From Channallabes apus (lineage: Eukaryota > Chordata > Actinopteri > Siluriformes > Clariidae), in the NCBI GenBank assembly GCA_030522415.1, contig CM060131.1, positions 6,931,203 to 6,995,202 of the forward strand: a stretch of 64,000 bases of DNA, read 5' to 3'. Positions 1 to 10,283 of the stretch are shown here, in pieces. The notes below the pieces were generated by a model that was given only the letters and a program-made list of their open reading frames with translations, searched no databases and was not told where the DNA came from. The position numbers and the translations under genes are program-made. How positions within the stretch are numbered: the first letter of the stretch is position 1; each line of letters starts with the position of its first letter.

Positions 1-395
1 GTTAACCGAGGCTGGTGTATGTAGCTGTATCCAGGAGAACTAGCTTCATTTAGAGCTACATACTCATCCTGTTTAACCCATGTTTCAGTTAAACAGAGTA
101 TATTAAACGCCTGATCTGTGATAATTTCATTAACAATAACTGCTTTTGATGCGAGAGATCTAATAGTTAACAATCCTATCTTCAGATCAGAGGTGCCGGC
201 TGCGCATTCAGTATGATCGGAGTTTGTGGTCTTTATGTTAATTAAATTATTGAAACAGACTTTCTGAGTCTTTCTACATTTTTGCTTAGATCGGGACACA
301 GTCTCAATAAGGTGAACCCTGAGTGACGACTCTATGCAGCTAGCAGACGGTTGGTTTAGCCTGTCTGTCTGCTCCCTGGCCTGGGCTCTGGATTG
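1..395 (-). CDS. LINE ORF2, endonuclease N-terminus (cut by window edge)
   Basis: Open minus-strand frame of about 131 codons running off the left edge. It contains the opening of an apurinic-type endonuclease of fish CR1/L2-like LINEs: a L-L-T-I-R-S-L segment followed about 25 codons later by C-L-T-E-T-W, where the Glu is the usual metal-binding residue. The Asn normally found in the first motif is Thr here, so this copy may be inactive. It lies in the same frame as the upstream ORF1 and is separated from it by one TGA. Reverse transcriptase would lie outside the window. Family assignment is from motifs only. Confidence 0.75.
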
Positions 396-1262
396 TCACC
401 GATTAACTAGACCTCTACTGAGACTATGAGCTATACTACAGGAAATGAGAGCAGCACCTTCCCGAGTGGGATGGACACCGTTCCGCCCTAACAGGCCAGC
501 TTTGCCCTCAAAGGTCTTCCAATTGTCTATGTAGCCCACATTATTTTTGGAGCACCACCTAGACATCCAGCGGTTCAGCGACCATAACCTGCTGTAAGCT
601 ATGTCGCCACGTCTCATTGGGATGGGACTAGAGCATATTACTTCATCGGACATCGCCTTCGCTAATTTAAATACCTCTGTAAAGTTACTCTTACTAACCT
701 CTGACTGACGAAGGCGTATATCATTAGCTCCAGCATGTACCACTATCTTAGAGAACCTGTGCTGTCCTAGAGCCCTAAGATTACCTTCTATGTCCGGTGC
801 TCTGGCTCCCGGGATACACCTAACCACTGCCGCTGGCGCCCCTAAAGGTCTAGCTAATGTCACGTGCCTCAGTATAGAGTCTCCTATAACCAGAGCTCTT
901 TCAGGATTCTCAGCGGGTGCAGCACTGAGGAGAGCAAACCTGTTGGTCACGTGAAGCGCAGAGGAGGTGTGCTCCGGTGGGCTAGCCTTAGCGTTAGCTT
1001 TGGCTGAACGAGTATGCCGCCGAGTCGTCACCCACTCGCCCCGCTGTGAGGGCTCTAATGCCGGAGTCGGGGGCTGATTATCTCTGCCTGTGGCACCCAG
1101 ACTGTCAGCTACGGGAATAACACTGCTCTCACACTGTCTAACCCTCTCTAAAGTCTGGATGCGCTCCTCTAACGCTGAAATCTTCTCCGTCAGAGTGCTC
1201 ACTAACACACACCTATCACAAATAAAGTTATCACTAATGACGGAGGAAGAATGTCTAAACAT
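396..1262 (-). CDS. LINE ORF1 with SGNH/GDSL esterase-like domain
   Basis: Intact 288-codon minus-strand frame with an ATG start. Residues about 20-45 form a heptad-like coiled coil, followed by a basic low-complexity linker. Residues about 125-280 have the SGNH hydrolase blocks: V-I-G-D-S-I-L (nucleophile Ser), a G-A-N-D-I-R block, and a late G-V-H-P-T block with the catalytic His. Esterase-type ORF1 proteins are known from CR1/L2-clade LINEs of fish and are thought to act as RNA/lipid-associated chaperones in the retrotransposition particle. The upstream end of the LINE lies between 1263 and about 1400, next to the retroviral gag start, so the LINE probably inserted in the leader of ERV-A. 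Confidence 0.8.
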   Translation of the reverse strand: MFRHSSSVISDNFICDRCVLVSTLTEKISALEERIQTLERVRQCESSVIPVADSLGATGRDNQPPTPALEPSQRGEWVTTRRHTRSAKANAKASPPEHTSSALHVTNRFALLSAAPAENPERALVIGDSILRHVTLARPLGAPAAVVRCIPGARAPDIEGNLRALGQHRFSKIVVHAGANDIRLRQSEVSKSNFTEVFKLAKAMSDEVICSSPIPMRRGDIAYSRLWSLNRWMSRWCSKNNVGYIDNWKTFEGKAGLLGRNGVHPTREGAALISCSIAHSLSRGLVNR

Positions 1263-1416
1263 CCTGCACTCTACACACTGAGTGAGTAAGTGGAGGTGGA
1301 TACTTCTGTGATTCTAAAAGAGTGTATATTGTTGTAAGTAAATTTAACCATTAAGTAAGTGCACAGGCGTGAAATAAAAAAATAAATATCTAAGTGATGA
1401 CATAGGATAAAGCATA

Positions 1417-2097
1417 ATGGCAGCCTCTCCGGTGGAGACTTTAGTGCTAAAGCATCCGTTGTGTGCAGACCTCATAAATAAGATCTCAAATAAATGGCAA
1501 AAGAGAACTAAAGATATGATTACAAAATGGCCAAAGGAGGGGACATTTGATCTAGCACTGTGTTCTGAGATGGACACCTTGATAAAAAATTACAAAGCGG
1601 TGGCAAGAGAGAAAAAGCTTGTTCAGAGAGAGTTAAAAAGACAGCAGGAGAGAGAAGTCCTAGCTTTGTTTAAGCAAGAAGGGGAGGAATTGATAAGACA
1701 GAAAAAGCAAGTAAGGAAAAAGTCTAAAAAGTCAGGAAGCGAGGCCCGTAGTAGCGAGATAGAATCTGTATTTACACCACCTCCGTATGTACAAACTGAG
1801 GGTCATTTTCCGATGCTTAAGGGCATGGTGGGAGTTTCTGGTGAGATGAAATTGGAAGGTCCTGTAGAATTAGAAGAAGATTATGAAGAGTCGGGTGTGA
1901 AGTTGAGAAAGAGGCAAGGTAGGAAAATGGATAGAGAGGAAAGCACACCATTAGATTGTTACAAGGAAGTAAGGGCAGATCTACAGAGAGTGAAAAGGGT
2001 GTATGGGAAGGAAGATATGATAGAGGAACAGGAAAAGGTGCAGGCGAGTGGAGGGAAGATAGACAGGAGTGTTAAAATACCAGTAAGAAGTCAGATA
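1417..2097 (+). pseudogene. gag: ERV-A gag, matrix region (5' half of split gag)
   Basis: Frame from an ATG at 1417 in a lysine/glutamate-rich protein. The first about 60 residues look like a helical matrix domain; a charged coiled region follows. A P-P-P-Y late-domain motif occurs near residue 122. There is no N-terminal glycine for myristoylation (the second residue is Ala). The frame runs into a TIR element that starts at 2098 and ends about 35 codons later inside it. The flanking frame at 6908 is compatible, so the insertion cut a once continuous gag. Matrix identity is inferred from position and the PPPY motif. Confidence 0.65.
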
Positions 2098-2659
2098 CAG
2101 TGGGAGCCACGTCAAACAGCCGCCTGGAGCATGACGGCTCCGTGGCAGTTCCATGAAGGGTTAATGCAGGCTTCGTGCATGGAATGTGATCCCCCGCGAT
2201 GACGCAGTTAACGATGCCCCGCCCCATAAACGCCCCCATGCGCTTTCTAAAAAGATGGTTGCAATGCCGTATAATTCCGCCAGATGGAGCATTGACTGGC
2301 ACAGTTAACTGCAGTGTCCAGGAAGCCCAATACCGTATCTTTAATATACAGACAGTTCTTGCATTGTCAACATAGTTTCATAAATAGATGAAAAAACAAC
2401 AACAAACCAATTAATAAAACAGATTTGTTAAATCACTCAATACACAACCCATGATGATTATGCTATTTATTATTTAATAATGAATTAATAAAATTAGTTA
2501 GTGAAATATTTTTTAAGACATCCTGAAATGATCCTTAAAGACACAGTAGCGGCTGTAATTTGTCTATACCGATCATTGTAGGTACGGAATAAAAATGCGG
2601 GCTGTGTACAGTATTTTATATTACTGTGTATTTTACCTCGTTCCATTTAATATACTGAT

Positions 2660-3060
2660 AGATAATATTTTGCTGCAAAGTAAAGCTCAAAATGTAACGT
2701 CTGCTTGGGTTTGTTTTCGTTATATTTTTGATGATGTTTTCGCTGATTTTTTTTTTCACTGATAGTCTACAAGTGGCATAAGAAAGCCAATTAATGGCGC
2801 ATGCAACCTGGAACAAATATGTGCCCATATGGATCAGTATTTCTTTAGTCATTTAATCATGCATAATGCTCCCCCGTCAAAAAATCTGATGGGGCATTAA
2901 TCACTTATCACAACTGTGAATGGATGCGGCAGCAGAGACACATTAAATCCCCATAAACACTTGGAAACAATAGTAAAAAAGTTCCAGAGGGTTAGCGCCT
3001 GTTATACTAATGTATTTTTACTGATTTTTTTTTTACTTCTTATATTTCGTTGGGTTTTAC
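2660..3060 (+). repeat. Internal direct repeat, unit 1 (of family X)
   Basis: The stretch with AAGTAAAGCT..AAAATGTAAC, a CGTTATATTTTTGATG run, ATTAATGGCGCAT and a CATAAACAC..TTGGAAACA segment recurs about 0.58 kb downstream at 3260-3680 in the same orientation with scattered substitutions and small indels. This indicates an old tandem duplication inside the element. Confidence 0.75.
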
Positions 3061-3128
3061 GCAATTTCATGTGTGTGTGTGCGCACGAGAGAGAGAGAGG
3101 ATACTCTGACAAGAGCAAATTCCGTGTG

Positions 3129-3213
3129 GCTCCCGTGGCGCAATCGGTTAGCGCGTGATACTTATAAAGCAGTCCAGGTGAAGCAATGCCGAGTTCGAGC
3201 CTCGCCTAAAGCA
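3129..3213 (+). pseudogene. tRNA-Ile(UAU)-like pseudogene with intron
   Basis: Starts GCTCCCGTGGCGCAATCGG with a good A box and D arm, then an anticodon-loop C-T-TAT-A-A (anticodon UAU), an about 19-nt intron-like insert, then ATGCCGAG and a B-box-like GTTCGAGCC, ending CCTAAAGCA. Eukaryotic tRNA-Ile(UAU) is the classic intron-containing isoleucine tRNA. About 8 nt of the variable region/T stem are missing before GTTCGA and acceptor pairing is imperfect, so it is probably not functional. Confidence 0.7.
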
Positions 3214-3259
3214 CCCAAAGCATTTTACTGCATATCGCGCTGTGTATGTGACAAATCAA

Positions 3260-3680
3260 ATTTTACTTTGAAAGTAAAGCTTAAAATGTAACTTCTGCTT
3301 TGGTTTGTTTTCGTTATATTTTTGATGTTTTCACTGAAAGTCAAATTGGCATAACAAATTGATTAATGGCGCATAATATCTGGAACAAATATCTGTCCAT
3401 ACGGATCAGTGTGTCTTTAGTCATTTAACCAGCATAATGTCCCACATTAAAGATCTGATGGGGCACAAATCACTTATCACAACTGTGTATAGATGCAGCA
3501 GCAGAGACAGGTTTAATCCCCATAAACATTCACACTTGAAAACAAAACTAACAGAAGTAAACAGTTCTAGAGTGTTAGTGTCTGTTATCACAGGACAGGA
3601 ATCACCTACAGGATACTACTGTATTTTACTGCTCATATTTTTTACCCTAATTTCATTTGGTTTTACGCGATTTTATGTAT
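3260..3680 (+). repeat. Internal direct repeat, unit 2 (of family X)
   Basis: Diverged copy of 2660-3060 in the same orientation; it carries the same GATCTGATGGGGCA, AATCACTTATCACAACTGTG and CCCATAAACA landmarks. It is followed by a TG/GA-rich simple-sequence stretch at about 3690-3765. Confidence 0.75.
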
Positions 3681-4089
3681 TATTTGTGTGTGTCTGTCTG
3701 TGTACAGTGTGTGTGTGTGTGTGTGAGTGCGAGAGATAGCGTGAGAGCGCGTGCGCGAGAGAGGGCTTACATGGTGATTTGTCCAAGGTTACTAAAACCT
3801 GGCTTACTACCTATAAAAAATATTTCAATTTAACTCATGGGTCTCAATCACAGATGACACGACAAATTATATACTCTGAAACGTTCATTTGAACATTTAA
3901 AAATATATACAAAAACACGAATACTAATGTTATCATGGTGTAAATTATTAACATTAGGTTAGGTCCTGCCCTTAATTAATTCATATTATAATTACTTTTA
4001 CATAGTATAGTTACTGGACTGACATGACCAAAACTAGCTATTTCATTTAGCCTTTCTAAAATCAACCCATATATCATTTATAATCAGAA

Positions 4090-4390
4090 AACATAAAACA
4101 TATTATGATCTGTTCAATAGCCCATCTGTTTTAATTTAGTTTGTATTTTTTATCATTCATAAGACATCCTTTCAGTTTTGTAAATATTTTAGTTATAGTG
4201 TGTTAAGTCTTACTTTAGGTTAAACGTTTTTGAGAATTTGACCATCCAGCTTAGATAAATGTTATGTCATTGATTGATAAAATCTGGATTAAGGATATTT
4301 TATTATATAATTATATATATATATTTATTTTTTAGTTCCCCCCTGAGGGATTGCCACCTTATTGTGGTCTGGGGGTTTGCGTGCCTCAAA
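4090..4390 (-). repeat. Module shared between family X and family T
   Basis: Reverse complement of 12711-12990 in family-T copy 1 over about 280-300 bp: both contain the block read as GAGGCACGCAAA.CCCC, CACAATAAGGTGGCAATCCC, a TTAATCCAGATTTTATCAA stretch and further AT-rich sequence. Only the first about 40 bp remain in family-T copy 2 (62271-62310). Confidence 0.8.
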
Positions 4391-5955
4391 ACAATTCAGC
4401 AAATACAATACTGTTACTATACAGTAAGGCCAGGTAAAAACAGTGCTCGAACATGATGCCCCCCTCCCCCCACCCCGTGTTGTCTGGTCTAGAACGGCGC
4501 TGCCTCTAACAGTCTTTTGTCTTGTAAATGAGTATTCTCACTCACCTTCCAATCCGTCCAGCGCACACTCTGTTTGTACTGTAAACTGTAACTGTGTTTG
4601 CTAGGGCACTTGGTTATACACAGTACTTTAATGTATGGAACACTTACTTAACTTACTGGTTTGGTTTAAACATCGCTTATTACCTTATTCAGCAAAATAA
4701 ATTCATTATTAACGTATTGAAGTATTTTAGTTAAGGACAAAAACTGTGCTTGTGTTTAGAACTGCTGAACAGCCGAAAACACACACACACACCCATCCCC
4801 CCGCCAAAAACAGACACGCACAGAGCAATTAACACCATGTCCTACTCAGGAGTGGAAGGTGAGAAACCTCAATGGAGAATACCAAGTTTGTCGTTGCTCT
4901 TTTGGAGTTCTTAAAACCCAAAACATTTATTTATACTGAGAAAAAATTATTATGGGTCACATAATCACAAACACAAATACATATAATCAAGTGTTTAACT
5001 GGTTTCATTTGTTTCTATGATCAATAATTATTATTATTATTTTCAGCCCAACTCTTTGACTATTTAAAACAAAGTTGTGTCCCATTTTTTGCCCATTGAA
5101 GTTGTTGGTTCAACTAAACAATTTTTAAATACCCAAACAATCCCCCAAAATTAAAACACGCAAACATGACTTTATCAATTCAATTTATTCTTCCAAAACT
5201 AGTCAAAGTTAAAACAGTAATTTATATAAAACAGACGAATACATGTTGTCTTTTTGCTTAAAGTTCATTCAACTACCCGGATACACCAGCTGCTTACAAG
5301 TCTCTATCTATAGTCCTTTTACATTAAAATATTAATTTTTCAAATATCAAAACTATTAAACATGGAACAGTTCAAGTCTTTGTTTCCCCCAAAGTACTGT
5401 ATCAGACATTTTGCAGTTCTATGTTCAGAATATACAGTAGACCTGATCAAACATCATTCTAAAGCTGTCGGACTGTGACGTCCTCCCTCCTACAGCTCCC
5501 TCAACAGCTTGTTCAGGCTCCTCCAGTCCTGTAGCTCCAAAAGTCCAGCCGTCAGCCGTCTGACCCCCCAATCCTCCACAGCGGAGCTCTGCATAAAGAC
5601 AACAGGAGAGTTTAGTCAAGACAAAGATAAATAAACTTCACAGAACATATAGTTCTAATAAAAATAAAATATATTAATAAACCTATTTACCACAGAGTGT
5701 GTAAAATACTGTTTTGGGGATTCTGTAATGTAAATAAACTGCCTGTGCTAATGTTAACCAGTGAACAGTGTTAGTGTTAACCAGTGAACAGTGTTAGTGT
5801 TAACCAGTGACTGTCTGTATTATCGTCTGCATTAAATTAAGCGAGAATTTACTTAATGCGCTTCTCATACAAATAAGTTAAGCGATATAACACTCGTATA
5901 TGAGCATTAGTACATCCCTGAAGCCAAACTATAACTTACTGAAGCCCCTCACACA

Positions 5956-5990
<35 letters not shown>

Positions 5991-6907
5991 CCCCCCCACA
6001 CACACACACCTACCCCCTCCTCCTCCTTAACTGATAAACACTTCAGTGTTGTTATTCAGCTCTTTAACTAAGCGCTCGCGCTACCGCGGAAAGTCCCGGA
6101 CAAAGTGTATAAAATATAAACCGGGTTATGAGCATTACTAGCTCCTGTACAGCTCCCCTTAGTCTGTGTCCCTCATCAACTGCATCACATTATATTACAG
6201 TCACAGAAATAACCTGCAGATTAACTCTTAACCAGAGAATAAATAAGCGCTGAATTTATCCAGACAACACGCGGTGAGATTCTCTCAGTATTTACAGAGA
6301 ACACAAACACTCTTCATCGGGTAGTGCAGCTCTTGTAATAGGGACATTAATAGTATTGTCGAAGCTTGAGCATGTTTTTGAGTTAAAGTGGAGTGACATT
6401 GTGAGTGTGTGACACTGACAGTAAGCTGTAATATTAACTCCAGACTTGGTAAACAGATCATTAAGTTCTCTAAAGTCACATCTGCTGGTGCTGCCAGTGA
6501 TATTTAAAACAGCCAATAAAAAACTAAACTGGGAAATAAACTGTAAACTACCCCGAACACATTTTATAAAATAAAACATCACTTACCACGAATAGTCCGT
6601 TAAGCCGCCATCTTCATCTCTGTAGTTTGGTAGCGTCAGTTCGGCGGGGGTGGAGGCGGGTTGTTAAAATCACGTGATTGCAACTCAGCGCAGCTGGCTT
6701 GTTTTAACGTGTTATTGAGAACGAAGCGCCATCTAGTGGTGGCACCAGGTAAATGAATAAATAGGGCTTGAATGGGCGTGTTTACTGTGAAATCTTGACA
6801 CGCCTTTCGGCCAGAAAAGGGAGGGGGGATTACGGCGTGCAAAGGCCATTCACACGCCATTCACACTTCAGCCACACTGTCGCGGCTATTTGGCGTGGCT
6901 CCCACTG

Positions 6908-8133
6908 TAGGTACAACATTAAGGACTGGACATAGACCATTGTGCAGTGAAAAGGATGAAGAGGAGGAGGAGGATCTGTCATTTAACATGGGCAGTTGGA
7001 AACAGGGAAGGAACACTGGTAAACTTAGACACCTAGCTCCACAATTCCCAATTTTAATTAAAGGTGCTCGGGGACAATACATTCCATGGGCAACGCAAGA
7101 TCTCGAGGGGCTTGTCAACCGCCTTCCAAGCATCCTGGAAGGTGCTAATAAATGGATAAGATGTCTAGAGGAAGAAACATCTGGCAAATTTTTGTCGGTG
7201 GGAGACATTACAGCTTTATTGGCAAGGATTGTGGGGGTAGGAAAATTGGAAGAAGTCCTCCATTCTTCTGACCTGAGTGAGGCCGTGGATACATACCATA
7301 TGGATGGAACTGTTTTTGATGCTTATCGTCCGTCTGTGTGGCATGCCTTGCGTGCAGAGTATCCAACGAGGGTTGACCCAAAAGCATTAAAAGGTGAACA
7401 GTTAGAAGACACAGAGAATCCAACGCTGTACATTCAGAAGCAGTTAAAGAAATGGAAGCAAGAGACTGAAAGTGATCCTGAGGGAGATGCACTGTTGTCT
7501 ACGCTGTTCAGACAAACCATAGTAAATGCTATGCCTCAACCAGTGAAAAGTAAACTGGAAGATGTGGTCGGCTTAACTTCTAAATCACACAAACAGTTCT
7601 GTGATCACGTCTCACATGCTGTTGAACAGTATAGAAAAAATGATCAGAAGTTGAAAGCCCAAGAAAAAGAGTTGCAAAGGAAATTGACTCAATTACAGCT
7701 TGAAGAACTAACAAGGAGAAACAAGAAAAAAGTCCAAGCTACACTAAGAACAGAGGAAGCAGAGGAATTGTCTGTGAGGGCCCTAAGTAATCCAACACCC
7801 ACAGTCCAGCAGGCTGCATCCACTGCGATGACGTCACCAGCTGCATGTTCTCCAAACTCAAACCAGATGCCTGCGCCTGTCGTTAACGTTTTCACTCAAA
7901 GGCCAGGGCAGAGAGAGTGGAAAGCCAATCAATAGCAACTAAGACAAAGAAATCCGCAGTCTAACTTCCCACCAGGCGTGTGCTGGGGGTGTGGACAAGC
8001 TGGACAGAACCGGTCAAATTGCCTCTCACATCCATGGCGTCAGAACCCAAGGGGTGCGGCGGTGGGCGGGTGGCAGCAGCCTCTTCGAGATAGAGTTGAA
8101 CCCATTAACCCATGGGCCCCGAGTCAGGGGTGT
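6908..8133 (+). pseudogene. gag: ERV-A gag, capsid and nucleocapsid region
   Basis: Resumes at the TA after the TIR element. An acidic E-rich linker is followed by a capsid-like region (P-Q-F-P near residue 50 from the resumption, many W and helical stretches, a Y-I-Q segment) and a long K/E/Q coiled coil near the end. A TAG at 7933-7935 interrupts the frame; downstream in the same frame is a zinc knuckle, C-W-G-C ... N-C at 7981-8022, in which the usual His is Gln. A second in-frame TAG at 8134-8136 lies where a gamma-type gag/pro readthrough stop is expected. Capsid is assigned from position and composition; the knuckle is direct. Confidence 0.75.
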
Positions 8134-8136
8134 TAG

Positions 8137-8560
8137 AGGTGCCCAGAGAATCCTACCGGGGAGAACCAGTTGCCTATTTTGACATGGGTTCTTGTTCTTG
8201 CAGAGCAAGAACCCATGTTACATATTGACGTTGACGGTAAAAGTACACCCATGTTAGTTGATACAAGAGCGGTTTGTACATGCTTAAATTTAAGTCATGC
8301 CTCGCATCTCCCCATGTCTGGAAAATTTGCCAAGACAGTAGGATTCTCGGGTAAAAAGCAGTTGATCCCTATGACCGCTCCAGTCCGTCTACAAAACTAA
8401 CAATAAAAGTGTGACTATACCTGTATTAGTCTCAAGTCAGACACCGGTTAATTTATTAGAAAGAGATGCATTATGTAAATTAGGACTGCAAATATGGTGT
8501 TCTCCAGAAGGGGTGTACGTCGACCTGACAGGTATTAAAAATCAAATGGTAATGTCTGAG
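8137..8560 (+). pseudogene. pol: ERV-A protease
   Basis: Continues in the gag frame after TAG 8134-8136. An aspartic-protease core is visible: M-L-H-I-D-V-D-G then L-V-D-T-R-A, where the catalytic D-T-G-A has become D-T-R-A. The frame stops at 8400 and continues in another frame from about 8405 with the C-terminal protease block N-L-L-E-R-D-A-L-C-K-L-G, normally N-L-L-G-R-D. The frameshift and the loss of the active-site Gly make this inactive. Confidence 0.8.
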
Positions 8561-9060
8561 CCACATGCAAATGTGTATTGGATAGGACAGCTGGAAAAAG
8601 ATGTCAGTCAAATAATTCATAAGTGGGGAGAATTCATTAAAGCACAGATTCCTGAAGCACAGCTACCCTGTTCGGCTTTTCACTGTACAATGATGTATGA
8701 CCAATCTAAGGATACTGAATTAGAACGGAAATGGCAGGAATAGACAAAAGGGAACAAGGTTGAATTAATTACACAACACATCATCATAGGTCGGCAAGGA
8801 GCAGCTATCAGTGTAGATGAGTGTGATTTTGTGAAGACGTGGTTTAATGTAACTGATTCTGTTCCTCATGTGACATTGTATGTAGGACAAAACTGCAGTT
8901 CAAAGGACTTAGGACCAATGATGAAGAAAGCTACAGAAGTCCAGTGGGAGTCAACCATTAACCCGTTGATTTTTCATTCTGCAGATAAGAACTACATCAA
9001 GATCTTGTGTGGTAATAATTTGATTGGTACTCCTCAGGAAGTTGTAGTTAGCAGCAAGTC
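8561..9060 (+). pseudogene. ERV-A extra domain between protease and RT: CNPase/2H-phosphoesterase-like
   Basis: About 165 codons not expected in a standard retroviral pol. Two motifs stand out: F-H-C-T-M-M-Y-D (His codon at 8681) and P-H-V-T-L-Y-V-G (His codon at 8867), 62 codons apart, with G-x-x-G-A-A-I-x-V-D-E-C between them. Paired H-x-[ST]-hydrophobic motifs define the 2H phosphoesterase fold, and the H-C-T / G-A / P-H-V-T-L series is closest to CNPase catalytic domains. An in-frame TAG (8741-8743) breaks this copy. A matching domain occurs at the same place in ERV-B. The domain identity is inference from motifs; a profile search was not possible. Confidence 0.55.
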
Positions 9061-9715
9061 ACAGACACAAATGGCATCAGCATCAGAGGTAGTTGAGACG
9101 GCTGAAGATGAGTTGCATAGGCAAATGGAAAGTCAAGTCCCATCTGAATTATGGTCACAGCATGATACAGATGTAGGCCTAATTAAATCAGCCAGCCCAA
9201 TTCATGTACAGCTTAAACCAAATGTAAAGCTGCCCAGAGTAAGACAATATCCTTTGCGACCTGAGGCAGAAGCTGGAATAAAATACACAATTGAAGGTCT
9301 TGTTAAAGCATCTGTGCTGGAAGAGACAACGAGTTGTGGTAATACTCCAATTTTCCCGGTGATCAAGCCAGGTACAAATAAATGGCGTCTTGTGCATGAT
9401 TTGCGTGCAATTAATAATATAACAGAGGATTATCCAGCAGATGTTCCAAATCCACACACACTGCTAACCAATGTCCCTCCCGAAGCCAGATATTTCACTG
9501 TAATAGATCTTTGTTCAGCCTTTTTCAGTATTCCAGTGGCGGAAGAAAGTAGGTACTTGTTTGCGTTTACATATGCTGGTAAACAATATACATACCGACG
9601 CATGGCACAAGGATATCGTCATGCCCCACATATATTTAATCAGGTTTTGAAAGCTGATTTGGCAGATTTAATGATAGAAAGTAGTCTATTGCAATTTATG
9701 GATGACGTTTTAATA
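9061..9715 (+). pseudogene. pol: ERV-A reverse transcriptase, 5' part up to the catalytic box
   Basis: RT fingers and palm are open: R-Q-Y-P-L-R-P-E-A-E-A-G-I, W-R-L-V-H-D-L-R-A-I-N-N, V-P-N-P-H-T-L-L, F-T-V-I-D-L-C-S-A-F-F-S-I-P (first catalytic Asp) and Q-F-M-D-D-V-L-I (YxDD box with F-M-D-D). Immediately after this box the frame enters a TIR element at 9716. The continuing half begins at 15176 in a compatible frame. Motif style is gamma/epsilon-retroviral. Confidence 0.9.
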
Positions 9716-10213
9716 CAGTGGTTACAAAATCGGAGCGTCGTATGTAACGTCGCCGCTGCATTACGGGATGTGCATTTGCTGTGCATTTGCTGGCTTTTAC
9801 CAGTGAGTGGCGCTATATAACTACAGACTGACGCCTCATGCCTTAGTTCATTCTCTGCCTCAATAATACACGTAATAGCCGATAACATCAAGTGAAACAC
9901 TGTAGTTGACCGAATTCATAATCACAGTACTATAATTACAGTACAAATGTAGAATTCAAATTAAATCAAATCTTATTAAGATCAAATTTAAGCACAATAA
10001 ATATTAACACAGTGAGCCTTTAGATTTTATCACGTGTAATTAGAAAAGAAGTGTGTAGGGTTTTATTTAAATATAAATTTCTAAACCAATAAGATCAAAT
10101 AACACCAAGTTATTATTATAACAGGCTTACTTCGTCACTTATCAAAGACGTACACTTGCTTTCAAAGAAGTCGAGTGGCTTATTAACGTCTCTGGTGTGC
10201 ATTGTCTCTAAGT

Positions 10214-10283
10214 GGCCGCTTGGTGTAGCGGATAGTACACTCGGCCAGTGATCTACAAAGCGCCGGCTCGAATCCCGAGTGAT
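10214..10283 (+). other. tRNA-like Pol III unit in family-T copy 1
   Basis: A box TGGTGTAGCGG (10221-10231) and B box GGCTCGAATCC (10265-10275) at tRNA-like spacing. T-stem pairing is poor, so this is a tRNA-derived module, not a working tRNA gene. Confidence 0.6.

Larger units (their letters stand above)
2098..6907. mobile_element. Non-autonomous TIR DNA element (family X) inside ERV-A gag
   Basis: Left end CAGTGGGAGCCACGTC and right end, read on the other strand, CAGTGGGAGCCACGCC; about 26 bp of imperfect terminal inverted repeat. It is flanked on both sides by TA (2096-2097 and 6908-6909), a target duplication. Length 4810 bp. No transposase or other convincing coding frame was recognised in six frames. 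The interior is AT-rich with CA/TG tracts (5944-6010), an internal direct repeat, a tRNA-Ile relic, and a module shared with family-T copy 1. TA duplication fits Tc1/mariner or ISL2EU-like mobilisation; the superfamily cannot be settled from termini alone. Confidence 0.85.

Noticed and set aside
1283..1416. ERV-A 5' LTR or primer-binding site before gag
   Set aside because: No TG...CA segment, TATA/AATAAA pair or TGG-type primer site; too short and next to LINE sequence.
5425..5619. 64-codon minus-strand frame in family X as a transposase remnant
   Set aside because: No recognised transposase block and no supporting neighbouring exon.
6285..6582. Two overlapping minus-strand frames in family X
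   Set aside because: Low-information composition and no domain; probably chance.
10214..10283. tRNA-like units as functional tRNA genes
   Set aside because: T-stem pairing and acceptor stems are poor, no clear anticodon stem, and they recur as part of a repeat.
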